From Synergistaceae bacterium (GTDB taxonomy: Bacteria > Synergistota > Synergistia > Synergistales > Synergistaceae): a stretch of DNA of 39,844 bases. Of this stretch, positions 1 to 7,928 are shown one piece after another. The notes beneath the pieces are model-generated. The model had not been told where the DNA came from and ran no database searches. It saw nothing but the letters and a program-made list of their open reading frames with translations. The DNA lies in NCBI GenBank assembly GCA_031289775.1, contig JAITOY010000004.1, positions 1 to 39,844 of the forward strand. The letters run 5' to 3'. The position numbers were made by a program, and so were the translations under genes. How positions within the stretch are numbered: position 1 is the first letter of the stretch; each line of letters opens with the position of its first letter.

Positions 1-1668
1 GAGGGAGATCTCGAAGAGATATATCTCGGCGACGACTCATTCCTGTCACTGGGCGCGCATCGCTACGACATTACATACACACTGACGCGGCAGTTGATTT
101 TCCACGACGACGGGGACGAATTGTACTGGAATGTCACGGGAAATGATTGGATATTTCCGATATCCCGCGCCTCGTTCAGCGTATCTCTCCCGGACGGAGC
201 TGAAATATCCGAGTACGACGCCGCCGTGGGCGAGAGCGGCGCGCGCGGCAAAGAGTGGGCGCGCGACTCCGGCGGGCTTGGCGGAATATTCAGGACAACG
301 CGGGGGCTTGCGCCCGGCGAGGGTTTTTCCGTCTCCGTGGTGTGGCCTAAGGGATTTGTTTTTCCCCCGCCCAAATCGCGGTTTGAACTGAGGATCGAGC
401 GGGCCGGGAGCCAAATGGTCGCGCTGGCTGCTTTTATCATATTCGCGTGGTACGCTGGATGCTGGTTTTTCTTCGGCAAAGATCCGAAGCGCGGCGTCGT
501 GTACCCGACATTTTCCCCTCCGCATGACTTCGAACCGGCTTACGTCGGTTATATCAAAAAATTGAAGTTCGACTCGGATCTGTTGACGGCAGACATTTTA
601 GATCTGGCCGTGAAGGGTTTCCTCTCGATATCAGAAAGCGAAAGCTCCTCCCTCGGCGACGGAACAATCAAAACAATCAAACTGACGCGAACCGGCAAAC
701 TCGCCGGCGAGGATCTCTCGTTTCCTCAGCGCGAGCTGCTTGAAAAACTTTTCTATAACGCGAACGATGGGACGAAAAATCTGGGAGAAGGGGATTCCGC
801 GCGGAAGTTGCTGTCCGCGCTGCCCGTGCGTTACAAGGCGCCGGACAGGCCAGTGCTCTCGCACAACAATAAAGCGTTCAGCCTCTGCGGGCTGGCGCTG
901 CTCGTTCCGTTCACAATACTGATTCTGCTCGTCTCGCCCGACATGCTGGCTGAAATACTCTTCGGCGCTGTTTGTATATTTATTACGTCCGTGTACCTGC
1001 GGGTGGTTTTGTCCTTCGCAAAGGCGGGCTGGGGTCTTTTCAAAGCTGGTGGAAATACATTGCCGGGCGTTGCCCTGAAAATAATAATCCTATTAATACC
1101 CGCGATATTTCTGCTGCTGTTCGCGGCCTCCGTAGCCCCTCTCCCTCTAGCCGCCGGGAATATGCTCATGGTTTTCTGGCGTCACGACCCGGTTGTGGCG
1201 TCTGGCGTAATATCCGTCCTGTTCTCGGTCGTCATATTCTCGAAGCTCATGCCCTCCCGCACCAGCATTGGAAGGCATTATCTCGACGAGGTAGAGGGAT
1301 TTGAAATGTACCTAAAAACGGCGGAACGCCACCGTCTGGAGGCGCTTTACCCAGCGCTAGGCCAAAACGTCCCCGAACTGACTCCGGATGTGTTCGAGAG
1401 CATCCTGCCGTACGCGTTTGCGCTCGGCGTCGCCGAGACCTGGGTGAATAATTTCTCCTCCAGACTGAAGTCCGCGGATTATCGGCCAAACTGGTACGAG
1501 AACTCATCGGGGTTCGACATCTCTAAATTCGGTTCGTCGATTGACAACATGGGCATAACAATGCGCCGACACACCCGCCCGGCTAGCAAATTAGGCGGAG
1601 GAAGCGGCAGAGGGGGGCGTACATCCTCCGGCGGAGGGAGAGGCGGCGGCGGCGGCAGGGGAAGATAA
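1..1668 (+). CDS. DUF2207 family membrane protein (5' end outside window)
   Basis: The frame is open from base 1, so the gene starts upstream; the TTG at 94 is internal. The part seen begins with the end of an extracytoplasmic domain containing the family-typical DELYWNVTGNDW motif (about 115-155). A membrane segment follows (about 415-475), then a cytoplasmic stretch with FFGKDPKRG and YPTFSPP. Further hydrophobic segments lie near 870-1010, 1070-1140 and 1195-1245. The C-terminus is a Gly/Arg/Ser-rich tail, as in DUF2207 (YciQ-like) proteins, whose tails are normally Gly-rich. The molecular function of the family is not known to me. The gene is the only plus-strand gene at this edge, is followed by an inverted repeat that could terminate it, and converges on the Fe-S protein gene. 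Family assignment is firm; role is unknown. Confidence 0.85.
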   Translation, partial: EGDLEEIYLGDDSFLSLGAHRYDITYTLTRQLIFHDDGDELYWNVTGNDWIFPISRASFSVSLPDGAEISEYDAAVGESGARGKEWARDSGGLGGIFRTTRGLAPGEGFSVSVVWPKGFVFPPPKSRFELRIERAGSQMVALAAFIIFAWYAGCWFFFGKDPKRGVVYPTFSPPHDFEPAYVGYIKKLKFDSDLLTADILDLAVKGFLSISESESSSLGDGTIKTIKLTRTGKLAGEDLSFPQRELLEKLFYNANDGTKNLGEGDSARKLLSALPVRYKAPDRPVLSHNNKAFSLCGLALLVPFTILILLVSPDMLAEILFGAVCIFITSVYLRVVLSFAKAGWGLFKAGGNTLPGVALKIIILLIPAIFLLLFAASVAPLPLAAGNMLMVFWRHDPVVASGVISVLFSVVIFSKLMPSRTSIGRHYLDEVEGFEMYLKTAERHRLEALYPALGQNVPELTPDVFESILPYAFALGVAETWVNNFSSRLKSADYRPNWYENSSGFDISKFGSSIDNMGITMRRHTRPASKLGGGSGRGGRTSSGGGRGGGGGRGR

Positions 1669-1695
1669 CCGCGCCGCCTCCGATCCACTGACACC

Positions 1696-1744
1696 AAGCG
1701 GGGGCCTCCAACGCGGACAGACCGCCGGGAGGCCCTGCTTCTTT
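1696..1744 (+). terminator. probable intrinsic terminator of the DUF2207 gene
   Basis: An 8-bp perfect inverted repeat (GGGCCTCC at 1702-1709, GGAGGCCC at 1728-1735) extends through an AAGC/GCTT pair (1696-1699 with 1737-1740) and is followed by a short T-rich run. It starts 27 bases after the stop codon. The 18-base loop and weak T run make it a moderate candidate. From here to 1920 I see nothing else I can support. Confidence 0.5.
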
Positions 1745-1920
1745 ATGCGTGGGCGGGGTTGAATCGGTGCGCCATGCCGTTTATGATATTCATGGTTGCT
1801 GGTGGGCAGATCTCAAACTGAATCTGATTTCACAAGCTATATCCAGTCGCGGAAGCAGGCGCGGTTACGGTTTTTATTGCGCTTATATTTGTTTTTTCGC
1901 TCATATCCAAACCGGTCGCG

Positions 1921-2682
1921 TCAACGACGTTGCGGGTCATCTCCTGAAGACTGCTGCGATCGCGCTCTCGTAAAAGGGCAGGACGCGAAACATAACCCGC
2001 ATGTGGCGCTTCGGATTTTTAAATCTTGACCTCTCGTCTCCGTGGTTTTGCCGCATTTTTGGGCGTCGACCATATCGTCCCTGTCGATCTCGACGCTCCA
2101 AAGGCGGCCGAGGATTGCTCCTCCGGGGCAGGAATCTCTGCATTTTTGGCAGGCGCCACATTTTTGCTCCAAAATTGGCCTGTCGCAAATCAAGGGAGCG
2201 TCGGTCAAAACCGTGGTCAGCCTGATTGCGGCGCCGAACTCGGGCGTCACCAGCAGCGCGTTTTTGCCTATCCAACCCAGCCCAGCGAGCCTGGCCGCGG
2301 TTTTGTGCGGGAACGGCGTCCGGCAGACGTTTTTCTCGTATGGCGCGCGCTCCCTTGTAATAGCGTAAGCGGCGCATCCCCGCTCGACGATCTGCTTTTC
2401 TACCGCTAGGCCCAGTTCGTCCAAGATCGCGTTGACCCTGTCGTACTCTCGCGCATAATCCTCGTGAGGCCCGCCCGGGATTCGAGCCACGACGGCCGGA
2501 TCCAGAGCTATCGCTATTGAAATGGCAACAGGCCACTCGCCGGCATGCTCAGAAATTTTCACGAGGTTGGCGAGGCCGGCAAGATTGGCGAAAGCGACCA
2601 AAGAAGTCCTTTTGCCAAATTCAACGTTTTTGCCGAGTTCGCCAAGTACATCATAAACCCTGGCCTTTACCAGGTCGTTCAT
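1921..2682 (-). CDS. 4Fe-4S double-cluster protein, epoxyqueuosine reductase-like
   Basis: This 253-residue protein carries two ferredoxin-type clusters near the C-terminus: C175, C178, C181, C185 (CGACQKCRDSCP), then C210 with C228, C231, C235 (CGLCFASCP). The arrangement and the GWIGKNALLVTPEFG motif (about 136-150) match the C-terminal half of QueG, the epoxyqueuosine reductase of tRNA modification (COG1600). QueG is usually 350 residues or longer and ends in extra repeats; this protein stops just after the clusters, so it belongs to a short relative common in anaerobes whose substrate is not established. The ATG at 2682 has a GAGG-type sequence upstream. The leader holds three A-tract repeats. 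I would not name it queG. Confidence 0.75.
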   Translation of the reverse strand: MNDLVKARVYDVLGELGKNVEFGKRTSLVAFANLAGLANLVKISEHAGEWPVAISIAIALDPAVVARIPGGPHEDYAREYDRVNAILDELGLAVEKQIVERGCAAYAITRERAPYEKNVCRTPFPHKTAARLAGLGWIGKNALLVTPEFGAAIRLTTVLTDAPLICDRPILEQKCGACQKCRDSCPGGAILGRLWSVEIDRDDMVDAQKCGKTTETRGQDLKIRSATCGLCFASCPFTRARSQQSSGDDPQRR

Positions 2683-2697
2683 GTTTCCTCACGCCCT

Positions 2698-2730
2698 CTT
2701 TTTTTAATCTTTTTTTAATCTTTTTTTAAT
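2698..2730. repeat. three perfect copies of an 11-bp T-tract unit
   Basis: CTTTTTTTAAT occurs at 2698-2708, 2709-2719 and 2720-2730 without a mismatch. It lies 16 bases upstream of the minus-strand start at 2682. The 11-bp phasing of A/T tracts is close to one helical turn, the spacing that gives intrinsically bent DNA. It may act as an upstream promoter element or be a slippage-prone tract; the sequence alone does not decide. Confidence 0.85.
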
Positions 2731-2799
2731 CCTTAAAATCTTTGCAAATTATGGAATGCGCCGATAATTATGACCTGAAAGTATATGGCCTTTGACATA

Positions 2800-2847
2800 A
2801 AAACGGGCCTCGGCGGGGCGAATATAAGCGCTGCCGAGGCCCGTTTT
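2800..2847 (-). terminator. strong intrinsic terminator of the TRAP operon
   Basis: A perfect 15-bp inverted repeat (2800-2814 with 2833-2847) consists of an A4 run, CGGGCCTCGGC and its complement, with an 18-base loop. It lies about 50 bases beyond the stop of the solute-binding protein. On the minus strand the right arm ends in a T run, as expected for factor-independent termination. The matching T run on the plus strand means it could also stop transcription from the left. Confidence 0.85.
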
Positions 2848-2896
2848 CACTGTTAGCGAAGTCAAGAACATGCTGGTTAAAGAACTGTCGTTGTTG

Positions 2897-3856
2897 TCAA
2901 TCGACCTTCATGCCCTTCTCCTTGTAAAACCTTGCCGCGCCGGGGTGAAGCGGTACTGTGAGGCCGTTCAGCGCGTTTTCGAGCTTTATTTCCTTCGCCA
3001 TCGCGTGAGCTGCGTGAATCTCCGCGATATCGCCGAACATGGTCTTCGTGAATTCATAAATTACGTCGTCCGGTATCTCGTCGTGAGTGATGAGAATGGC
3101 GACTACCGCCGGAGTGGAGACGTCCTTGTCCAGACCCCTGTACGTGCCGGCGGGGATTGTGCTCGGCACGAAAAATGGGAATTCCTTGCTGAGCTTATTG
3201 AGGAAATCCGGGGTGAAGCTCAGGAGCGATATGTCCTTTGTTGTGGCGAGATCCATGACGGAGGCCGTCGGGAACCCGGCGACCACAAAGCCCGCGTCGA
3301 TCTGGTTGTCCTTGAAGCGGCTCGTCGTCCCGCCGAAGTCGAGAAAATCCGCCCTCATATCGCTGTATTTGAGCCCGCCAACTTGCATGATTGCCCGGAC
3401 GTCGCCCTCCGTGCCGGAGCCTGGAGCGCCGACCCCGACCCGCTTGCCCTTGAGGTCGTCGATTGTGTTGATGACCGAGCCCTTGGCGGTGATGAGCTGG
3501 ATGTGCTCCGGGTAAAGAGCGGCTATGGCGCGGAGATTCGTCAGCGGGGACGAGAACATGACCTTGCCGGTATAGGCCCAGAACGTTATGTCGTTCTGGA
3601 CGAACGCGACCTCGATCTCCTTCGCCGCGACCAGATTGACGTTAGCGACTGACGCATTTGCCGTCTCAGCGGTCGCCTGAATGTTCGACCCGTCTGAGAC
3701 AACCTTGGCGATGGCGCCGCCAATGGGGTAGTATGTTCCGGACGTGCCGCCGGTCGCGATAGACAGGAACGTCTTCTCGGCAAACGCCGTCCCCGCTGTA
3801 CAAAACATTGCCATAATTATGAACATTGTCGTGATAAACAGCTTTTTCCTTGTCAT
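2897..3856 (-). CDS. TAXI family TRAP transporter solute-binding protein
   Basis: This 319-residue protein is the periplasmic substrate receptor of a TRAP transporter. It has a classic signal peptide: basic MTRKK, a hydrophobic core, and an AFA cleavage site after about residue 26. The mature start (LSIATGGTSGTYYPIGGAIAK) is the diagnostic TAXI opening, followed by the AETANASVANVNLVAAKEIE region typical of the family. The ATG has a GGAGG ribosome site. It is downstream of the fused permease on the same strand, separated by 138 bases, and ends before a strong terminator, so the two genes form a complete TRAP system. TAXI receptors often bind glutamate, other dicarboxylates or amino acids; the ligand cannot be read from the sequence. 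Confidence 0.93.
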   Translation of the reverse strand: MTRKKLFITTMFIIMAMFCTAGTAFAEKTFLSIATGGTSGTYYPIGGAIAKVVSDGSNIQATAETANASVANVNLVAAKEIEVAFVQNDITFWAYTGKVMFSSPLTNLRAIAALYPEHIQLITAKGSVINTIDDLKGKRVGVGAPGSGTEGDVRAIMQVGGLKYSDMRADFLDFGGTTSRFKDNQIDAGFVVAGFPTASVMDLATTKDISLLSFTPDFLNKLSKEFPFFVPSTIPAGTYRGLDKDVSTPAVVAILITHDEIPDDVIYEFTKTMFGDIAEIHAAHAMAKEIKLENALNGLTVPLHPGAARFYKEKGMKVD

Positions 3857-3994
3857 TACCGATACCTCCCCAGTATTTAGCTATAACAAATGTTTCTTGA
3901 CAGACAGCAACGCGGCGATAATTTCACACAATTCTATTTTTCCGTTTTTTCAGGCCCGCAACGCCTCCTTTCCCGGAAATGCCGTAAACTTCGA

Positions 3995-6004
3995 TTACTG
4001 CGGGAGCGACGACCGCGACACCTGTTTTTTGGCCTTTATTGTCTGGAAAACATAAATAAACGCGAGAATCATCAGCCCAATGACATCGGTCAATGTGTCC
4101 GGGTCGAGAAGGCCAAGCGCGCCGCATAAGGCCAGCGCCCGAATGAACCAGTGAATATGCGCTTTGAAGTAGCCGATGGTGAACATCGCCAGCAGGAAAA
4201 CTCCTATGAGAGCCGTGATTATCGACTGTATCATGGGAAGCGGGGTAGCGTCGATAAAAAGCAGAATAGGGTTGTTGACGTAGATATACGGCACGAGAAA
4301 ACCGGCGAGGGCCAGTTTGAAAGCCACGGCGCCTGTTTTCATCGGGTCGGTGCCAGCAATGCCGGCCCCGGCGTACGCGGCGAGAGCGACCGGGGGAGTG
4401 AGATCGGCGGCGATGCCGAAATAGAAGACGAACATGTATGCGGCCATCGGGGGCACGCCAAGCCGAAGAAGCGCCGGGGCGGCCATCGTGCTAGTGACTA
4501 TGAAGTTCGCCGTCGTGGGCAGGCCGGTTCCCAATATAATGCTTGCGCACATCGTGAAAAACAGCGTGAAGATCAACTGAGCGCCTATATGGCCATGCGA
4601 GAGAATTCCGGCGAGGGTCACAACCGCGCCTGCTATGCGCAGCGCAAGCCCGCTGAGCGTCCCCATGCCAACGACCATACCGACGCATGCGCATGCGCAT
4701 GCCACGGAGAGCGCGCCTCTCGCGCCAGCCTCGAACGCCTCCATAATACGCCTTGGCGTGAGGCGGGTCTCCTTGTTTAGCCACGAGAGGAAAAAGCTCA
4801 CCCATATACCGGCGAAAGCCGCCATTAGGGGCGTGTAACCCGCGATCAGAAGGTAAACTATCGCGATAAGCGGTATGAGAAGGAAGCCCTTCTGCGTTAT
4901 AAGCGGGCCGATTTTCGGCAGTTGGCTCAGAGACAAACCGACTAACCCGAGCCGCTTCGCCTCGAAGTGAACCTGCGCCAATACGGCGAAGTAATAGAGC
5001 AGCGCCGGAACAATCGCGGCGATAGCGACCTCTATGTAGCTGACGCCGAGGAACTGGGCCATTATGAACGCGCCGGCGCCCATGACAGGCGGCATTATCT
5101 GTCCGCCAGTCGACGCGACGGCCTCGACTGCGCCGGCGAAATGCGGCTTGTACCCGACGCTTTTCATGAGCGGTATCGTGAACATGCCCGTCGTGCAGAC
5201 GTTAGCTACCGAGGAGCCGGATATCGTGCCCATCAGGCCGCTCGCCACGACAGCGACCTTGGCCGGGCCGCCGGTGGACCAGCCGGCGAGCGCCAAGGAG
5301 AGGTCGATTATGAATTTGCCCATGCCAGTTTTTTCGAGTACGCTTCCAAACAGGATGAACATAAATACGAACGTGGACGACACTTCGAGCGGTGTGCCGA
5401 ATATTCCCTCTGTGCCGAGGTACATGTGATTGACTATGCGGTTGACGCTGAAACCTCTGTGGGATATCATTTCCGGCATATACCTGCCAAAGTAGCAATA
5501 AAGAAGGGAGACGAGCGCGAGACAGGGAAGTATCGGGTTTGATATTCTCCTCGTCGCCTCGAGAAGCGTCGCTATGAGAATAAAGCCCATAGCTATATCG
5601 GTTGCGGTCGGCATCCCTGACCGCTCCATCGCGATAGAGTCGAGCTGAGTGATCAGGAATACGAGCGGGACGACCGCGAGACCCGCGAGAAAGAAGTCGT
5701 AAAACGGGATTTTCGAGTTCTTGGACATGTTCGACCTGATTGGATAGAGCAAAAACACGAGAGCCAGGACAAAGGCGAGATGAACCGCGCCTTGCTTTTG
5801 GGCGGGGAGAAGACCCATTCCGGCCGTGTAGAAGTGGAAAGCGGACATTGCCACGCACAGAAATATGATGAGCTTCGACTGCCATCCGGGCGGCCTCCTG
5901 AAACGCGCCTCGGTGTCATACTTGCGCATCAAATCATCGAAGTCGATTCTCCCGCCGGTCTCCGCAACCGGTTTTCCCTCGTCAGTGTCTTTGAATTCCC
6001 CCAT
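3995..6004 (-). CDS. TRAP transporter fused permease (4TM/12TM), TAXI type
   Basis: About 669 residues and strongly hydrophobic, this is the fused small and large membrane subunits of a TRAP transporter, which drives uptake with an ion gradient using the receptor encoded next to it. Family hallmarks are STFVFMFILFGSVLEKTG, the conserved loop GTISGSSVANVCTTG, GGQIMPPVMGAGAFIMAQF, and GTGLPTTANFIVTS near the C-terminal half. I place the start at the ATG at 6004, with GGAGG about 11 bases upstream, rather than the in-frame TTG at 6022, which has no ribosome site. Two unusual features are an Ala-Cys-Ala-Cys-Ala-Cys run in one membrane segment (bases 4685-4702) and a charged cytoplasmic N-terminus of about 45 residues. 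Confidence 0.93.
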   Translation of the reverse strand: MGEFKDTDEGKPVAETGGRIDFDDLMRKYDTEARFRRPPGWQSKLIIFLCVAMSAFHFYTAGMGLLPAQKQGAVHLAFVLALVFLLYPIRSNMSKNSKIPFYDFFLAGLAVVPLVFLITQLDSIAMERSGMPTATDIAMGFILIATLLEATRRISNPILPCLALVSLLYCYFGRYMPEMISHRGFSVNRIVNHMYLGTEGIFGTPLEVSSTFVFMFILFGSVLEKTGMGKFIIDLSLALAGWSTGGPAKVAVVASGLMGTISGSSVANVCTTGMFTIPLMKSVGYKPHFAGAVEAVASTGGQIMPPVMGAGAFIMAQFLGVSYIEVAIAAIVPALLYYFAVLAQVHFEAKRLGLVGLSLSQLPKIGPLITQKGFLLIPLIAIVYLLIAGYTPLMAAFAGIWVSFFLSWLNKETRLTPRRIMEAFEAGARGALSVACACACVGMVVGMGTLSGLALRIAGAVVTLAGILSHGHIGAQLIFTLFFTMCASIILGTGLPTTANFIVTSTMAAPALLRLGVPPMAAYMFVFYFGIAADLTPPVALAAYAGAGIAGTDPMKTGAVAFKLALAGFLVPYIYVNNPILLFIDATPLPMIQSIITALIGVFLLAMFTIGYFKAHIHWFIRALALCGALGLLDPDTLTDVIGLMILAFIYVFQTIKAKKQVSRSSLPQ

Positions 6005-6057
6005 GTATTCCGCAGCCTCCAATTCTTGATTAATTTGCCTGCAAACAAATAGCCAGA

Positions 6058-6063
6058 ATTATA
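6058..6063 (-). promoter_or_regulatory. possible -10 element of the TRAP operon
   Basis: The minus strand reads TATAAT here, 54 bases upstream of the permease ATG. No good -35 lies 16-18 bases further up; instead there is a T7A7 tract (6079-6092) that could act as an A/T-rich upstream element. It is a candidate only. Confidence 0.4.
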
Positions 6064-6124
6064 ATCAGTCGGCTGAAATTTTTTTAAAAAAAGAGAACCC
6101 CCCGGAGGAGTACTACACCTTCAA

Positions 6125-6233
6125 GATTAAAGAAATTTTTGTTGTTATTTTATGTGTCTCTTTAATCGTACGTAACGACTAAATTATATTTGAGAGCCGT
6201 GCTATGTCAAGCGCGCCATACACATAAAATAAC
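6125..6233. repeat. nested inverted repeats in the TRAP upstream region
   Basis: Two inverted repeats lie between the divergent TRAP operon and the small membrane-protein gene. One is a perfect 14-bp pair, GTTATTTTATGTGT at 6144-6157 and its complement at 6220-6233. The other is a 9-bp pair, GATTAAAGA at 6125-6133 with TCTTTAATC at 6159-6167. The stretch is more A/T-rich than its surroundings. It could be a double operator for a dimeric regulator, or the remnant of a small mobile element; no known binding motif was recognised. Confidence 0.6.
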
Positions 6234-6299
6234 CGCGCGTTAATGATGAGGGAATTGCGTTTCTTAGCGGCGCTGTTAAAATGAATACGAGGTGGTGTG

Positions 6300-6521
6300 A
6301 TGAATATTCCGATCATTAATATTCAGGCGCTTGTCGCGCTTCTCTTTTTTTTAGCCGCGCTGTTTGTCGGGCGCGCGGTCGTGAAAATATACGCCGGGGT
6401 ATTGCCTGGCTTTTCCGGAATGGTCTTTTACCTGCGCGTGCTGCTGGGTTTTTTGCTCGCCGGGGCGATATTTCTCGCATATTATTCCTTTATCGGCGTG
6501 GACGTAATCTCTGGGAACTGA
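6300..6521 (+). CDS. small membrane protein of unknown function
   Basis: This protein of 73 residues has two hydrophobic segments, about residues 8-28 and 44-66, joined by a loop with a few basic residues. The ATG at 6300 is preferred over the GTG immediately before it because GAGG at 6289-6292 is 7 bases away. The stop is followed within 15 bases by the next membrane-protein gene, so the two are probably translated from one message. I recognise no family. It lies between a TRAP operon and a DUF1850 gene, both on the other strand, which hints at a transport or membrane role but does not establish one. Confidence 0.6.
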   Translation: MNIPIINIQALVALLFFLAALFVGRAVVKIYAGVLPGFSGMVFYLRVLLGFLLAGAIFLAYYSFIGVDVISGN

Positions 6522-6536
6522 GGGTAATACCCCGAT

Positions 6537-7277
6537 TTGAAGCTCGGTTTATTGTACGTATGTTTTATGCTGGCGACCGTCCTTCCGGCTAATCCTCGCC
6601 CCATAGGTTTTCGCGGGGCGACCGCCATTTTCTGTGCCCTTCTTTCGACCTGCGCGCTTCCTTGGAGCGGCGCGGCGGTCTTTTATTTCATTGGAGTTCG
6701 ATCGTGGGTTTGGTTTCCTCTCTTCAGCGCGGCTATAATTGTCGCTCCAGCAGACGACGCCGGATTTTTTCGCACATTTCGGGCGAGAGCGGTTTTCCTC
6801 GGCTGCCTGGTCGTTGCGTCGGCCGCATTCTGTCGTTTCATAAGCCTCTTCGGGACGCCGGGGGATTTTCTCTCGATCGAGGGGTTCAGCATGATCCTTC
6901 GCCTCGAAGGGTTGCGCGGCCCCGTGTTGTACGTTGCGATGGCGCTGATTTTCTCCGGCCTTTTGATGTCGTTCGCGCCGGCCGTTTCGAGCGTTTCTCT
7001 CGTATCGGGAGGGGCTTCGTCGAACCTTGCGGCGTTTTCCTGCGTTGGGTTTCTCGCCCTGGTTTTTGTCCCTTTTAGTTCGTCGGAACTTTTGTGCGTA
7101 AAACCGCCTTATTCGTCATTAGCGGACGCAGGTCTCCCTTTGGCCGTTTCGCTTTGCGCGCGGCCATTGCCCATTTGGCTCTCGTCGCGTTTGCCCAGCT
7201 CGCATAGCCGCGTCCAAGTCGCGGCGCCGATTGTTTTTACCGCCGCCGGCTGTATTCTCCTCCTTGCCAGCCAATAA
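6537..7277 (+). CDS. polytopic membrane protein of unknown function
   Basis: This frame of 246 residues has about seven hydrophobic stretches separated by short loops carrying Arg and Asp. The start is taken as the TTG at 6537, with AGGG at 6521-6524 overlapping the previous stop codon; the 12-base spacing is somewhat long. The hydrophobic pattern and tight coupling to the upstream small membrane protein support it as a real gene, but no family motif is recognised. Its last 41 bases overlap tail to tail with the DUF1850 gene on the minus strand, so transcription of the two should interfere. Confidence 0.55.
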   Translation: MKLGLLYVCFMLATVLPANPRPIGFRGATAIFCALLSTCALPWSGAAVFYFIGVRSWVWFPLFSAAIIVAPADDAGFFRTFRARAVFLGCLVVASAAFCRFISLFGTPGDFLSIEGFSMILRLEGLRGPVLYVAMALIFSGLLMSFAPAVSSVSLVSGGASSNLAAFSCVGFLALVFVPFSSSELLCVKPPYSSLADAGLPLAVSLCARPLPIWLSSRLPSSHSRVQVAAPIVFTAAGCILLLASQ

Positions 7278-7782
7278 CCGGCGCGTCTTTAAATTTTCTT
7301 ATGGACGACTCGATAAAGACCCTCGCGCCGGGGAATCGTTCGTAAGCCCAGACCTCTTCGAACGGCGGCAGACGCCACAAATTTCTCCCCAGCGTCTCGT
7401 TCCCCACCCTGTAAACTATTCGCTCTTCCGCGCGCCGTCCGCCCTGCACGATCATGCCTGGCGGCGCCACGACGAACCTGCCGTGCTCGGGCGCCGAGAA
7501 CGGCAGCCCGGCGCCGTGCGAGTGCACGAGTTCCTCCCAGCCCCAGATTTTCCCGTCGGCTATCCTGTATTCGTCCACGACAGGAGTCTTCTGCACAGAG
7601 TGGATGTAAGTCGTAAAAAACGCCCCCCCGTGCGGAACCGGCGCCGCAAAAAGCACGCCGTCCGGCCCTGAGATGGACAGATAGTTCACCGGCATCTCCG
7701 GAACCAAAAAAAACAGACACAAAAGCGCCAGAGCGCCTCTCGCCACCAGGATAAGATTTTTTTCAGAACAGCCCGAAAACAT
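7237..7782 (-). CDS. DUF1850 domain protein
   Basis: This 181-residue protein has one N-terminal hydrophobic segment (about residues 11-30), which could be a signal anchor. A DUF1850 domain follows, recognisable from TTYIHSVQKTPVVDEYRI near residues 57-74 and from SHGAGLPF. DUF1850 genes are commonly found next to TAXI-TRAP transporters; here a TRAP operon lies 1.2 kb away with two unknown membrane-protein genes between. The ATG has a GGGGGTG ribosome site. The function of the family is not known; an accessory role at the membrane face of the transporter is an inference from context only. Confidence 0.82.
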   Translation of the reverse strand: MFSGCSEKNLILVARGALALLCLFFLVPEMPVNYLSISGPDGVLFAAPVPHGGAFFTTYIHSVQKTPVVDEYRIADGKIWGWEELVHSHGAGLPFSAPEHGRFVVAPPGMIVQGGRRAEERIVYRVGNETLGRNLWRLPPFEEVWAYERFPGARVFIESSIRKFKDAPVIGWQGGEYSRRR

Positions 7783-7820
7783 CTTTCACCCCCGTAAATA
7801 AGGAGTATTGCGAAAAATGA

Positions 7821-7849
7821 TTGACAATTTTTTAAAGTAGGATTAGAAT
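7821..7849 (+). promoter_or_regulatory. strong sigma70-type promoter with no downstream gene
   Basis: TTGACA (7821-7826), a 17-base spacer and TAGAAT (7844-7849) match the housekeeping consensus in 11 of 12 hexamer positions at optimal spacing. It points rightward, but no plus-strand gene follows and an intrinsic terminator begins about 27 bases after the expected start near 7856. Confidence 0.7.
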
Positions 7850-7855
7850 GTTAAC

Positions 7856-7915
7856 AACAACCTTTCATAACCCCTTCATCTGGTCTGGCGCTCTAAGCGC
7901 CAGACTTTCTTTTTT
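7856..7915 (+). ncRNA. candidate small RNA of about 60 nt
   Basis: This is the span between the predicted start of the promoter at 7821-7849 and the end of the terminator at 7883-7916. It would consist of an unstructured 5' part of about 27 nt and the terminator hairpin, the usual build of a short trans-acting or antisense regulator. It is transcribed away from the DUF1850 gene. No known RNA family is recognised, and transcription has not been shown. Confidence 0.4.
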
Positions 7916-7916
7916 T
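7883..7916 (+). terminator. intrinsic terminator
   Basis: A perfect 10-bp stem (GTCTGGCGCT with AGCGCCAGAC), a 3-base loop and a T-rich run from 7906 form a textbook factor-independent terminator on the plus strand. There is no matching T run on the minus strand, so it does not serve the flanking minus-strand genes. Confidence 0.85.
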
Positions 7917-7928
7917 CCGTTTTATTGT

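Noticed and set aside
1745-1920. Possible decayed membrane-protein gene (hydrophobic frame fragments in two frames)
   Set aside because: No frame is long, no ribosome site is seen and the fragments match no family; too weak to list.
2698-2730. CRISPR-like repeat array
   Set aside because: Units are 11 bp, directly adjacent and without spacers; this is a simple tandem repeat.
6255-6282. Extended -10 promoter (TGTTAAAAT) for the small membrane protein at 6300
   Set aside because: The transcript would start at the ribosome site itself and the -35 is poor.
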